From the NCBI RefSeq assembly GCF_030345335.1, contig NZ_JAPVRC010000001.1, positions 372,001 through 436,000 of the forward strand: DNA of 64,000 nucleotides, in the 5' to 3' direction. Within the stretch, counting starts at the first letter, position 1. Every line of letters starts with the position of its first letter. The stretch is from Halobacillus campisalis (lineage in GTDB: Bacteria > Bacillota > Bacilli > Bacillales > Halobacillaceae). The position numbers were made by a program, and so were the translations under genes. This document shows positions 25,031 through 34,172 of the stretch, one piece after another. Under the pieces are notes generated by a model, which saw only the letters and a list, made by a program, of their open reading frames with translations, searched no databases and was not told the DNA's origin.

Positions 25031-26549
25031 TTATAGACTCCTGAAGGAAAATACGTTTCAGCCTGACATCCCAGGAGTTGTGTGTTATCACGCCTGCAGC
25101 TTCCTCTTCCATAAGTTGTGCATCATCTATAATAAAACCACAATGATCGCAGCAATCGACTTCAGCGTCTCTCACGCCTTCTTGAAAAGGCTCGTAAAGT
25201 TTCAACCTCCTGCAACCTGTAAAGTACAACCAATCTCTCATCTGATGAAACTTTTCATTTTTATAATTCCAACGCTTCCGCAAATTGGTCCGAATTTGCA
25301 TTTTCGCTTTGCTCCATAACTCAACGTCAAACATAATCGTGTTCTGGAAAATTACTTGTGTCTCTTCCAACTGGTATTTTAGAAAATTCCATTGAGATTC
25401 CGATAATTGTAATTGCTCGTGCATCTCTTCATCCGGAAGCAGAGCCGAATGATTAGTCAGCCAGGCGAATAATCGTTCTATCGCAGCCTCCTCGGGAAGT
25501 TCCCTCTCCATAAGCATCTTAGGCAGTAACTGGTCGTGAGGAGTATACAAAACGATACTCGCGCATGGTTTTCCATCCCTGCCTGCTCTCCCAATCTCTT
25601 GTATATAGGACTCTACTTGTGTAGGGAAATGATAGTGGATAACCCGTCTAATATTCGGCTTATCGACCCCCATTCCGAATGCACTCGTGCAGCATATCAC
25701 ATCCAGCTGGTCCTTCATGAACTGCTGCTGAACGAGAAGTCGATCCATTTGTTCCATTCCACCATGGTAGAAAGCGACCCTCTGATCCAGAGCAATATTC
25801 AACTCTTCAGCAACCAGCTCAGCAGATTGCCGACTGGAAAAATATATCATGGTGGGGAGGCGTTGTGCAGCTAACATATGGCGGATACGAGCTTTTTTAT
25901 CATCCTGGTGTTCATGGAATTCTACAGCGAAACTAATATTCGGCTTGTCCATAGGATAAATATGGTCGATCATATTCGTACGCCCAAGCTGTTTTTTTAT
26001 ATCTTTTTGGACGTCGGGAGCAGCCGTAGCACTTAAAGCTAGTACCGGCGGGTTGCCGACCTTTTCGATCACCTGATCCATTTTAAGATAATCTGTCCGA
26101 AATTCATGACCCCACTGAGAAATACAGTGAGCTTCATCAATGACGAACAAACTGACGTCCAGCGTATGAAGTACCTTTTCGATTTTTGGATTTTGCAGCA
26201 TTTCAGGAGATACATAAATCAACCTGTAATTGTTCAGCTGATTCAATGCCGCTGTTCGTTCTCTATAATCCATGAAGCTGTTTAAAGCGATAACTGACTT
26301 GTAACCCTTCGCTTTGAGCTGCTTGACTTGGTCGACCATTAAGGAAATAAGCGGAGACACTACAAGTGTTGTTCCGTGCGTTAAAAGTGAAGGTAATTGG
26401 TAACATAAAGATTTCCCTACACCTGTCGGTAATATACCAAGCACGTCCTGCCCTTGCAGTACATCTTCTATAATTTCTTTTTGACCCTCTCGGAATTCCG
26501 AAAACCCAAAGTGATTGTTTAACTGTTCATGAAGTCGAGGACGGAGCAT
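25023..26549 (-). CDS. recQ: ATP-dependent DNA helicase RecQ family (RecS type)
   Basis: RecQ-type helicases unwind forked and recombination DNA. The 508-residue product has Walker A TGVGKS (42-47), DEAH (138-141), ALSATA (motif III) near 172 and the motif VI region EIGRAGRDG near 320. Zinc-binding cysteines follow (CRRL and CCDHCG near 450-475). No HRDC domain follows the short C-terminus, typical of RecS (YpbC) as distinct from full RecQ. AAGGAGG stands 6 bases before the ATG, within the end of ypbB. Confidence 0.93.
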   Translation of the reverse strand: MLRPRLHEQLNNHFGFSEFREGQKEIIEDVLQGQDVLGILPTGVGKSLCYQLPSLLTHGTTLVVSPLISLMVDQVKQLKAKGYKSVIALNSFMDYRERTAALNQLNNYRLIYVSPEMLQNPKIEKVLHTLDVSLFVIDEAHCISQWGHEFRTDYLKMDQVIEKVGNPPVLALSATAAPDVQKDIKKQLGRTNMIDHIYPMDKPNISFAVEFHEHQDDKKARIRHMLAAQRLPTMIYFSSRQSAELVAEELNIALDQRVAFYHGGMEQMDRLLVQQQFMKDQLDVICCTSAFGMGVDKPNIRRVIHYHFPTQVESYIQEIGRAGRDGKPCASIVLYTPHDQLLPKMLMERELPEEAAIERLFAWLTNHSALLPDEEMHEQLQLSESQWNFLKYQLEETQVIFQNTIMFDVELWSKAKMQIRTNLRKRWNYKNEKFHQMRDWLYFTGCRRLKLYEPFQEGVRDAEVDCCDHCGFIIDDAQLMEEEAAGVITHNSWDVRLKRIFLQESINE

Positions 26550-27597
26550 GACGATCCTCCTTGAATGTATGTTTGCTGCTGGCTACCACCAGTCTGATTT
26601 CAAAATAATTATAATTATGATCAAGCGCCTCAAATAATTTCTTAAGTTTATTTGTGTTGAGGGTTTCCAGGGTGGTAAGGATGTCTTTTTGGCCTTCTTT
26701 TGATATAAAGCTACCAATATCGAAACTTGGATCGATTAATGCCGCTTCAACGACGTGATCCTGGATCGTACTCAGCTTTAACCGGCGTTTTTTTACAATA
26801 TCCTCGAGGCTGAGACCTCTATTCAACCATTGTAACGTTTGTCTTGCAGAAGATGTGATTAATTTCTCATTTGCCATACCTTCTAGACATAGGGCAAGGG
26901 CTGGATAGTTCTCCTGCCTGCTTAATGTAGTGCGGTACATATAAAAAAGAGCATGTTTAATCAATAAATCAACATCTTCCACAGAAAGGTGATAATCATG
27001 TGCCAGCTGCTCTCTCGTTTCGCCGATCAGCCCGCCTCCTGTCAGCCTTCTGGTGAATAATTCAGCCTCGAGGTGTGATAATGCTGAAAGTAACGAGTTA
27101 AGCTCTTCATATAGGGAAGTAAGCAAATCTGAAATGACGTTATTTCTATATAATCTCTTCATCCACGCCTGGACAGATGGGTCTTCAACAATAGGAAGAA
27201 AAGAAAAATCTTTTAATTCACTATGTGTTACCGTTTGGATTAATAATCTTAATCTTTTTTCAAAAAGAATGATATTACGATGGTGCTCCATCCCTGAAAA
27301 GAAATTTACGTCTTTCATAAAAGAATCTTCTAAATACTTTTCTCCCTCATCTGCTAAGACAGGATGGTTTTCTTGATTAAATCTGATGAAATTGCGCCTT
27401 TCCAAAGACTCTGCGGCCTTATGTGCATTTAATTTGCTGAGAGAGGGATATATTCCAAAATACCTCTCTAATTTATACAGTCGAGCATCCTGTAAAGTTT
27501 GAGATGATTTTTTTCCTTGGATAAGATTGTGAATTCCCGATATGGAACGTTCTCCATGAATGGACTGGATACAATCTAGCAGGATTGCTGCGAACAT
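26527..27597 (-). CDS. ypbB: YpbB-like helix-turn-helix protein
   Basis: A 356-residue soluble protein, largely helical, with a C-terminal helix-turn-helix-like part (GLSLEDIVKKRRLKLSTIQD, near residues 259-278) as in the YpbB family next to recQ/recS. The first 60 residues are also conserved-looking. It overlaps recQ by 23 bases, implying coupled expression and perhaps a joint DNA-related role, which is inference. A GAGGGC site precedes the ATG. The divergent ferredoxin gene lies upstream. Confidence 0.8.
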   Translation of the reverse strand: MFAAILLDCIQSIHGERSISGIHNLIQGKKSSQTLQDARLYKLERYFGIYPSLSKLNAHKAAESLERRNFIRFNQENHPVLADEGEKYLEDSFMKDVNFFSGMEHHRNIILFEKRLRLLIQTVTHSELKDFSFLPIVEDPSVQAWMKRLYRNNVISDLLTSLYEELNSLLSALSHLEAELFTRRLTGGGLIGETREQLAHDYHLSVEDVDLLIKHALFYMYRTTLSRQENYPALALCLEGMANEKLITSSARQTLQWLNRGLSLEDIVKKRRLKLSTIQDHVVEAALIDPSFDIGSFISKEGQKDILTTLETLNTNKLKKLFEALDHNYNYFEIRLVVASSKHTFKEDRHAPSSTS

Positions 27598-27686
27598 GAT
27601 AAGCCCTCATTTCAGTGACCTTATGTATTGAAAAGTCGATTAACTCGATTTACAATAAATCTTATAGTTATTTTTATAAAACTTGA

Positions 27687-27983
<297 letters not shown>

Positions 27984-27990
27984 AAGACTC

Positions 27991-28020
27991 ATCCCTCTTA
28001 CTCAAGAGGGATTTTTTTAA
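27991..28020. terminator. terminator shared by fer and the XRE regulator
   Basis: A perfect 9-bp stem ATCCCTCTT (27991-27999) with AAGAGGGAT (28004-28012) and a 4-base loop is followed by TTTTTTT on the plus strand. The stop codon of the opposing XRE gene lies inside the hairpin. Confidence 0.88.
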
Positions 28021-28309
28021 TGGATTGAAACGGCAGACGCTGATCCTGCACCCTCGAACGTGCCATTTCACTGACGATTTCTCCAGGCCGGCCTTCAAGA
28101 GCTGAATTAAGTGTATCAGTTTGAGGAAACAACGCACATACCGCTACAGTAGTTGTCCAATTCGCAATCATCCGTTCTTTCTCTATTTGCACGAGGGTTT
28201 TTTTGGACATTCCTAATATACTCGCCATTTGCGATTGGTTAAACCCGGACTCTACTCTTATAAGTTTCAGCTTCTTGGAAACTAATTTTCTCAATTCATA
28301 GTGGTCCAT
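27998..28309 (-). CDS. XRE-family helix-turn-helix regulator
   Basis: The 103-residue protein has an N-terminal lambda-repressor-like domain: RVESGFNQSQMASILGMSKK (residues 18-37) followed by TLVQIEKER. The C-terminal third has no recognised motif. A GGGGAAGG site stands 5 bases before the ATG. It converges on fer, and its stop codon lies in the fer terminator hairpin. No target can be named. I do not recall an equivalent at this place in B. subtilis. Confidence 0.75.
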   Translation of the reverse strand: MDHYELRKLVSKKLKLIRVESGFNQSQMASILGMSKKTLVQIEKERMIANWTTTVAVCALFPQTDTLNSALEGRPGEIVSEMARSRVQDQRLPFQSIKKIPLE

Positions 28310-28393
28310 GAATACCTTCCCCTTTATTCCTCAGCCCTATTTTATCAAAGACTTTGTCTCAATTCACGTTAAGTGTCCCTTGACTAAAGCGTA

Positions 28394-29503
28394 TCACTCT
28401 AAACCCTTAACTGGATTCATATATTCAGGGACGTCAAGTTCACTGGAAATATCATAGCTGCCAAGCATTAGCAGCTTCTCATGTTCGAATTTCACCGAAT
28501 CAAAGCCGAATTGACGAGCTGTCACAAGAATAGCTTCTACTGAGGTGTTCAATTCTTCTCTGTCTGCAGAACCTTCAATATCAAATTCCAGAGCAATAGT
28601 TTTCCCCATTTCTTCAACTGAAAGAAAGCGCAGACCTTTAAATATAGCTGGATGGGTTTGTTCAGTAGGCTGAATTTTCTTCATTTCACTTAGTACATTT
28701 TCAAATCCTCCGTTCGCTTCACTAGCAAAAGGGATAAGGAAATTTCGGCTTGATCCGTTATACAATTGAAAGGCATATTCGCCTTCTTTAATCGGGTCTA
28801 TTGAATCAATTTCTCCTCCAGGATGGAAGGGAATCCCTTCACCGCTTTCATTTTTTATACGAATGGAGTTTACTTTGTAGGGAGCTAAGGTCCATCTGAT
28901 GCTCTCGATCGTTGAATAGCTAGATTCAGTTCCTCCACCTTCAAATTCATCTGGAAAAATAATGATTGCTTCCCTGTTCTCTTCATCAATTGAAATTTCT
29001 GCTTTTTCAAGCATATCTTTGCCCAGACCCGCTTCAAAGCTTGAAAATTTTCCAATGATTTCTTCTTCTGTGCTCTCACTCAAAGGTAGGGATAAAGGAA
29101 TAATATATCTAGCAGATGTATCAGGTACCGCTCGATAGACATATGTTTCCCTGGAAGAACTGATCAACGCGGGATCAGAATCCTCATGTTCCAAAGCAGG
29201 CAAGCGTTCGACTGAAGAGCTGCCGAATGTTTCTTTTTTTTCGAAAGGGGCACTTTCTGATGAAGGCTTTTCGTAAAGAGGTGCTTCATTCACTTCGTCC
29301 AGGGAGGTAGGGAGAAGAAGAGATAAAATCATTAGCCCTGCGAAACTAAAGGCCCCAGGAAGCAGCCAAGCGACCCGTTTCGTGCTGCTTCCTTCCATTT
29401 TAATTTGAATTTTTCGAAAATGTTCATTTTTACTTACAGAATCTTTGATCGGAGGGAGGTCGGAAAGGATTTGTTCGATTTTCTTATCACTTTTACTCAA
29501 CAA
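28394..29503 (-). CDS. rsiX: Anti-sigma-X factor RsiX
   Basis: RsiX is a membrane protein that holds sigma-X inactive. The product of about 369 residues has a cytosolic N-terminal part (about 40 residues), one membrane segment (about 45-65) and a large extracytoplasmic domain. The start is uncertain: GTG 29509, TTG 29503 and TTG 29500 are in frame behind AAGGAGGG; TTG 29503 is chosen for spacing. It overlaps the end of sigX, the usual operon order with translational coupling. Confidence 0.87.
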   Translation of the reverse strand: MLSKSDKKIEQILSDLPPIKDSVSKNEHFRKIQIKMEGSSTKRVAWLLPGAFSFAGLMILSLLLPTSLDEVNEAPLYEKPSSESAPFEKKETFGSSSVERLPALEHEDSDPALISSSRETYVYRAVPDTSARYIIPLSLPLSESTEEEIIGKFSSFEAGLGKDMLEKAEISIDEENREAIIIFPDEFEGGGTESSYSTIESIRWTLAPYKVNSIRIKNESGEGIPFHPGGEIDSIDPIKEGEYAFQLYNGSSRNFLIPFASEANGGFENVLSEMKKIQPTEQTHPAIFKGLRFLSVEEMGKTIALEFDIEGSADREELNTSVEAILVTARQFGFDSVKFEHEKLLMLGSYDISSELDVPEYMNPVKGLE

Positions 29504-30020
29504 CTTCACCCTCCTTTTCTAAAACCCTTTTAAGTACTTTTAATCCCCTGTGTTGTGTCGTTTTGACTTTGCTTTCTGAAAACCCGAGGGTTTCCGCGGT
29601 CTCATGAATAGACATCCCCTGTATGAAACGGAGAATAATGACATTTTTTTGATCGGTAGTACATTGATCGAGTCCGTGATATATCCTTCGAGATTGTTCG
29701 TTCTTCTCCATTAATTCCTCAGGGAGAGACTCTTTATCTCGCAAGATTTCTTCGTTGTCATTCCAATTAAAAAACTCCATGAACCTTTTCCTCGTGCGTC
29801 CTTGTTTACGGAAATAGTCAATCGTCACATGTCTCGCAATTGAAAACAACCATGTCTTTTCTGTGCTCTTTCCATCAAAATTTTCATAGGAACGTAGAAC
29901 TTTAATATAGATGTCCTGAACCAAGTCTTCAGTCACGTGCCGGTTTTTCACCATATAAAATACATACTGATATAAATCGTTATGATATTTATCATAAAAT
30001 TTCTCAAAGAACGGTTCCAC
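29493..30020 (-). CDS. sigX: ECF sigma factor SigX
   Basis: SigX directs genes that alter cell-surface charge and resistance to cationic peptides in B. subtilis. The 175-residue product has region 2 (about residues 8-75, with the DLVQDIYIKVLRSYENF block) and region 4 (about 113-165, with the helix-turn-helix MSIHETAETLGFSESKVKT). Its start is GTG 30020; the upstream in-frame codons offer no better choice. A promoter of the sigma-X type lies about 30 bases upstream, so it is autoregulated. The res genes lie further upstream, as in B. subtilis. Confidence 0.93.
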   Translation of the reverse strand: MEPFFEKFYDKYHNDLYQYVFYMVKNRHVTEDLVQDIYIKVLRSYENFDGKSTEKTWLFSIARHVTIDYFRKQGRTRKRFMEFFNWNDNEEILRDKESLPEELMEKNEQSRRIYHGLDQCTTDQKNVIILRFIQGMSIHETAETLGFSESKVKTTQHRGLKVLKRVLEKEGEVVE

Positions 30021-30049
30021 GTCATCACACTCTCCCGTTCATTGTTAAT

Positions 30050-30075
30050 GTCGTTTCTATATATAAAAAGTTACA
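30050..30075 (-). promoter_or_regulatory. sigma-X autoregulatory promoter
   Basis: Minus-strand TGTAAC (30075-30070) and CGAC (30053-30050) are separated by 16 bases, matching the -35 and -10 elements known for B. subtilis sigma-X promoters. It lies just ahead of sigX-rsiX. Confidence 0.75.
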
Positions 30076-30130
30076 CCCTTTAGGGAAATAAGAAAAGAAT
30101 TGGCTCCTTTTTAATTTCTTTGTTGATATT

Positions 30131-30795
30131 CATATATGCTCCCTTTAGTTGAAGACTTAGCTTCGAGACGTCCGTGCTGTTTCCACCACAAAAATAGTGC
30201 TTAAAGGTCCGGGAAATCACTCGCTTTCCATGGTCGTACGGTTGGACTAACGCCCTGTACTGTTCTCCCATAGGAGTCTCGCAATTTCCCGGACCTTCTT
30301 GCTTTTGTGAGGATAACGGAAACATCTTATGCAGTACTTCCTATAAAAAAATATCCGCTATTGAGTGATAACCAGCTGGACTTCTGAAATGCTTGGAACT
30401 ACCTAAAGTGCAGAAAGTTTTAATACTAAAATGCTATAAGCATTGCACTGGAGTTAATGCTCTTACTATTACTAAGAAGTTTTTTTCAAGCGATTTCGAG
30501 AAATACATCTATAGTGAAGGGGCGACGGGGAATGGTGAAGACTTTTAGCTTTGATAACGGAAGCGCTTCGTTCAACGGCGTATGGACTGGAGGAGATAAA
30601 GGAAACACGAAGAACGGAGTGATTCGATGTTGTACGTATCGTACAGAAGTGAAGGAAGTCTCAGTAGCCGCTAAGCGCTGGAGCTGGATAGCCCCCCACA
30701 GGAAAGCGAGTAGCTTCCCAGCAACCCCTGACTGGCAACCTGGCAACGAACCCCGGCTATCTCAAATTCAAGTTTTCCACTATCCTGTCATATTG
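30131..30795. repeat. composite intergenic repeat, copy 3 (decayed)
   Basis: Same plan as the copies at 13.3 and 19.9 kb: inverted ends (30131-30170 and about 30758-30795), a worn type A palindrome (about 30150-30330, stems GGTCCGGGAAATC and AATTTCCCGGACC), the internal module at 30560-30690 nearly identical to that at 13920-14065, and only the right half of the type B palindrome (30690-30735). Open frames on either strand here are by-products. The rest of the gap between sigX and the ECF gene is AT-rich and empty. Confidence 0.8.
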
Positions 30796-30871
30796 TTGAA
30801 TGATTCTCTTATCAACATCTACAACCACCTCTAACACAGACAAATAATTCAAAACGCAGGGCGATCTATCA

Positions 30872-30901
30872 ACAAAAAAAGCCACCTGTAAAGGCGGCTT
30901 T
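30872..30901 (-). terminator. intrinsic terminator of the cobalamin ECF unit
   Basis: A 9-bp stem with one G-T pair, AAAGCCACC (30878-30886) with GGCGGCTTT (30893-30901), followed on the minus strand by TTTTTGTT, directly after the S-component stop codon. Confidence 0.85.
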
Positions 30902-30902
30902 C

Positions 30903-31406
30903 TCAAGTGATGGCATGACGCTTTTGATAACGATGAAACAGGGCACCTAACACTGGTGACAATAGTCCGATAAATACGGTATTAGCCACGGCATGGTTGA
31001 TATCCATTGGCAGACCCGCTAAATAATAACCCCAAAAAGGCTGCCCGGCGGTATACATCGTTATTGAAATCATAAAACCAAAAAATATGCCACTAACAAA
31101 ACCATAAATGGCGAGAACCCAAACAGGCATGGATGACCAATATTTACCTAACAATCCGGCAATCATACCGATAACAGACCACGACACGATCTGCCACAGC
31201 GTCCATACCCCCATTCCTAAAATTACATTTGAAAGGAAAGTAACTAATCCTGCCATCAATACTCCAGCTAAAGGACCAAGCCAGAAACCAGCTATTATGA
31301 TGATAGCGGTCACAGGCTGAATGTTTGGCAAGTGTGACATCGCTATTCTACCCGACACAGCTAAAGCTGCAAGCATAGCAATTAAAGTAATCTTATATGT
31401 GTTCAT
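30903..31406 (-). CDS. ECF transporter S component, probably for cobalamin
   Basis: The 167-residue membrane protein has about six hydrophobic segments and the look of an ECF substrate-binding S component, with GFWLGPLAGVLMAGLVTFLS (residues 40-59) typical of these. The energising EcfA/A'/T subunits are not in the window and would be shared from elsewhere. Two facts point to vitamin B12 as substrate: a cobalamin riboswitch heads the unit, and the gene before it codes for a DUF4430 lipoprotein, a domain related to the transcobalamin C-terminal part. A GGGA site precedes the ATG, 5 bases after that gene. Confidence 0.85.
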   Translation of the reverse strand: MNTYKITLIAMLAALAVSGRIAMSHLPNIQPVTAIIIIAGFWLGPLAGVLMAGLVTFLSNVILGMGVWTLWQIVSWSVIGMIAGLLGKYWSSMPVWVLAIYGFVSGIFFGFMISITMYTAGQPFWGYYLAGLPMDINHAVANTVFIGLLSPVLGALFHRYQKRHAIT

Positions 31407-31411
31407 TCAAA

Positions 31412-31804
31412 TCATTCCCAGGATTGATAATCGAAGTTGATTTCGTCTCCATCTTCAAGTTCGTACTCGTGTGCGCCTACCGAAGCGTCTTCCCCGTTTA
31501 TTGTATATATCCACGCTTTTTGTTCGTCTTCTTCTGGAGCGATTCCTTCTATACTGTTGATGAAGCCTCCTTCTTGTTCAACATCATAATTCTCTTCCAT
31601 AAGTTCCATTAATACCGTGCCTTCTTCCACGGTATATTCCTCATTTGAGATGACTTCTTCTCCCTCATTTTCTGAAATCTCGATCTCAACGGTAGTATCT
31701 TCTGCTGCTGATTCGCCCGCTCCTTCAGTCGCCTCTTCCTGACAACCAGCTAAAAGCGCTGTTGAAACCAGAAGAAATATGAATCCTTTATACAGCTTCT
31801 CCAT
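31412..31804 (-). CDS. DUF4430 (transcobalamin-like) lipoprotein
   Basis: The 130-residue product has a signal peptide ending in lipobox LLAGC (Cys21), an acidic linker, and a DUF4430 domain (about residues 55-130) with the typical WIYTINGEDASVG and FDYQSW strands. It is anchored outside the membrane. Located between a cobalamin riboswitch and an ECF S component, it most likely captures cobalamin or a corrinoid and passes it on; this is inference. GGGGAGG stands 8 bases before the ATG. Confidence 0.85.
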   Translation of the reverse strand: MEKLYKGFIFLLVSTALLAGCQEEATEGAGESAAEDTTVEIEISENEGEEVISNEEYTVEEGTVLMELMEENYDVEQEGGFINSIEGIAPEEDEQKAWIYTINGEDASVGAHEYELEDGDEINFDYQSWE

Positions 31805-32056
31805 GTTTGAATCCTCCCCATTTTTACTTGTTTCTTAGCTATCAGAAAGCTATGTTAATTGGTGTAGTTTATTTTTCACATAAGATTTATTCATTGATAA
31901 CGCAGCTACATCAAATATTTTTCCTTCTGCTGCTTTAAGAAGGTACTAGGCACAGAAGACCCGTTCGCTTTTCCCGCCCCCAGCTATACTAGATCAATGA
32001 GCTTAAATGAAAAATAAACTAAGTAAAATTATCAGAGCCTTCAGAAAAGGAGTATG

Positions 32057-32092
32057 CAAAAAAGCCTGCTCTTCATTTAGAAGAGCAGGTTT
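32057..32092 (-). terminator. terminator of the cobalamin riboswitch
   Basis: CCTGCTCTT (32065-32073) pairs with AAGAGCAGG (32081-32089), followed on the minus strand by TTTTTT. It lies about 90 bases downstream of the aptamer and well before the lipoprotein gene, as expected for an expression platform that stops transcription when the ligand is bound. Confidence 0.85.
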
Positions 32093-32174
32093 AAGACAGA
32101 CCATAGGTTTATAGAATAATTCGTTGAATAACCGACTGGTTGCCTCAAATGCTCAATCCCCGAAGCTTTGAAAC

Positions 32175-32340
32175 GAATGATATCGGCAGGTCTACTGACT
32201 CGTGCGTCACCCTACTAAGAAACCTTCCCGTAAAAAATACAGTGGTTTTTTCTTTTCGTCTGCACGTACAGTTGCGAGGACAGTTCTGGACTTTAACCAG
32301 ATTCCCTATTAAGCCTGTTACAGGCACCGTTATCAAAATA
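32175..32340 (-). ncRNA. cobalamin (B12) riboswitch aptamer
   Basis: On the minus strand the conserved elements occur in order: a GCCTGTAACAGGC hairpin (around 32313-32325), AATAGGGAA, GGTTAAAGTCC, AACTGTCCTCGCAACTGTA (around 32268-32286), CCACTGT, GGGAAGGT, GACGCACGAGTCAG and AGACCTGCCGAT (B12 box, 32183-32201). This is the classic cobalamin aptamer. It heads the DUF4430 lipoprotein and ECF S-component genes, so uptake should be switched off when B12 is plentiful. The 250 bases between the terminator and the first gene show nothing clear. Confidence 0.95.
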
Positions 32341-32384
32341 TTAAGTTCATAAATAGACTACATGATGATGGATGAATTAGCAAA

Positions 32385-34172
32385 CTATTTTTCAAATTCA
32401 TCCAATTGAATTGGAATCCTGACCGTAAAGGTTGTCCCTTCGTTCATGATACTATGAACATGAATTTTACCATTATGGGCTTCTACAATATTTTTTGCAA
32501 TAGCTAAACCTAGACCCGTTCCCTTTTGAGATGTTTCCCGCTTCCTTGATTTATCCGCCTTGTAGAATCTCTCGAAAATAAACGGCAAATCATCCTCAGG
32601 TATGCCGTATCCTGAATCTGATATTTCGAATATCCACTCCTTTGAGGATTTAGCGACAATTACGTCTACAACTCCATTTTCAGCCGTATGACGGATAGCA
32701 TTATCTATTAGATTCGTCATCACTTGTTCCATGCGGTCAGGATCAATGTTCATGCGATCGTCTTTTTCTTCTATCGATAGTCGTAAATCCACATGCTTGT
32801 CTTCAGCCAGACCTTTAAATTTTCTGACGATTTTCTTTATAAATACATCTGTTTCTACAGAGTCTCTATAAAGAGATATGTGACCTGCTTCCATTCGGGC
32901 CAAATCTAGAAGCTCATTCACGAGCCTCCCTATCCGAAGTGATTCGTCATGGATAATTTTCGCCAGTTCATTTTTATCTTCTCTGGATTCTGCAATATCA
33001 TCCACTATGGCCTCACTATACCCCTGCAACATGGAAATCGGAGTTCTCAGCTCATGAGAAACATTGGCAATGAAGTCTTTTCTTAACTTATCAAGTCTTC
33101 GTTCGTCAGTCATATCTCTCAGTACGGCTACAGCTCCCCGCACGTGTTCCTCGTCGTATAAAGGGGTCATTATAATGACCCACGATCGCCCCTGTACGGC
33201 TACTTCTGTCATCAATTCTTCTTCATTCTCAATCACTTCATTAAAAACATGTTGAATGGGAGCTGGCAGTGTATAACCTTCCCCATCACCTTCTTCATTT
33301 TCAATTTTATTTTCAAACGCCCAAGCCTGCAAATATTGATCAGCAGGAGGGTTAGATACGAGCACATCACCTTGACGATTCATCGTAAGTACACCGTCTG
33401 CCATAGAACGTAAAATGCCCGACAATTGTTCCTTTTCGTGATTCAATGCATCTATATGGAATTTCAATTGCCTTCCCATCCGGTTAAAAGCCATAGCCAA
33501 CTCACCAATTTCATCATGAGTCAAAATGGGGATTTTTGTATTGAATTCTCCTTTTGTCAATTCGAGAGCCCCTTCCCGCATTTTAATTAACGGGGAAGTG
33601 ATTCTGGTTGAAAGGAAAAAAGCGAAGATCGTTGTCAGAATGATCGCTATTCCAGCACCTAAGAAAATGAACTTTGTCGTTTGATCCGTAGTTTCCTCAA
33701 TCGTATCCAGTGATTGATAAACGAAGACTGCTCCCTCTTCACCTTGGAGAGGCGTTCCGACTACGATGAATCCCAGCTCGGAACTATTGATTTCAGCCAC
33801 TTTCATAACATCTTCCTGATTCTCAGCTACACCAGCCAGTTCCTCGTCATTCATAAACCAGTCGTATGAAATATCAGGTAAGTTTTCATTTTTAGAGGCG
33901 ACTGTCAGGATTTCTTCCGAGTCATCAGTAATGACGACTTGACTGGATGGATCTTTAACGAGCTCCGTCATCGTTAGAACAATGTCACTTTCTTCATATT
34001 CAGCTACTACGTCTGATACTTTAGATGCTGTCTGCAAAAGATCCTTTTCTGCTTCCACAACATGATAGTTTTCAAAAAAACCGAGAAGGAGTACAGTCAA
34101 TATGAATAAGACAAAACAAACGAGTAATAGGATTGTAAACCACAGTTTACCTACAACACTACGCCAGAACAT
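32385..34172 (-). CDS. resE: Sensor histidine kinase ResE
   Basis: ResE senses oxygen limitation and nitric oxide and phosphorylates ResD. The 595-residue product has membrane segments at about 10-32 and 168-188, an extracellular domain between them, HAMP (about 190-242), PAS (about 248-360), the phospho-acceptor His373 in VSHELRTPIS, and a C-terminal ATPase domain with the N box (NLIDNAIRH) and GTGLGLAI. The start ATG overlaps the resD stop as TAATG behind a GGGGA site. Last gene of the res cluster. Confidence 0.95.
   Translation of the reverse strand: MFWRSVVGKLWFTILLLVCFVLFILTVLLLGFFENYHVVEAEKDLLQTASKVSDVVAEYEESDIVLTMTELVKDPSSQVVITDDSEEILTVASKNENLPDISYDWFMNDEELAGVAENQEDVMKVAEINSSELGFIVVGTPLQGEEGAVFVYQSLDTIEETTDQTTKFIFLGAGIAIILTTIFAFFLSTRITSPLIKMREGALELTKGEFNTKIPILTHDEIGELAMAFNRMGRQLKFHIDALNHEKEQLSGILRSMADGVLTMNRQGDVLVSNPPADQYLQAWAFENKIENEEGDGEGYTLPAPIQHVFNEVIENEEELMTEVAVQGRSWVIIMTPLYDEEHVRGAVAVLRDMTDERRLDKLRKDFIANVSHELRTPISMLQGYSEAIVDDIAESREDKNELAKIIHDESLRIGRLVNELLDLARMEAGHISLYRDSVETDVFIKKIVRKFKGLAEDKHVDLRLSIEEKDDRMNIDPDRMEQVMTNLIDNAIRHTAENGVVDVIVAKSSKEWIFEISDSGYGIPEDDLPFIFERFYKADKSRKRETSQKGTGLGLAIAKNIVEAHNGKIHVHSIMNEGTTFTVRIPIQLDEFEK

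Noticed and set aside
30131-30795. Insertion sequence remnant
   Set aside because: Inverted ends are present, but no transposase fragment was seen in any frame, so it is listed as a repeat without its own enzyme.
32140-32352. Plus-strand frame of 70 codons
   Set aside because: It is the complement of the cobalamin riboswitch, whose conserved elements explain the sequence.
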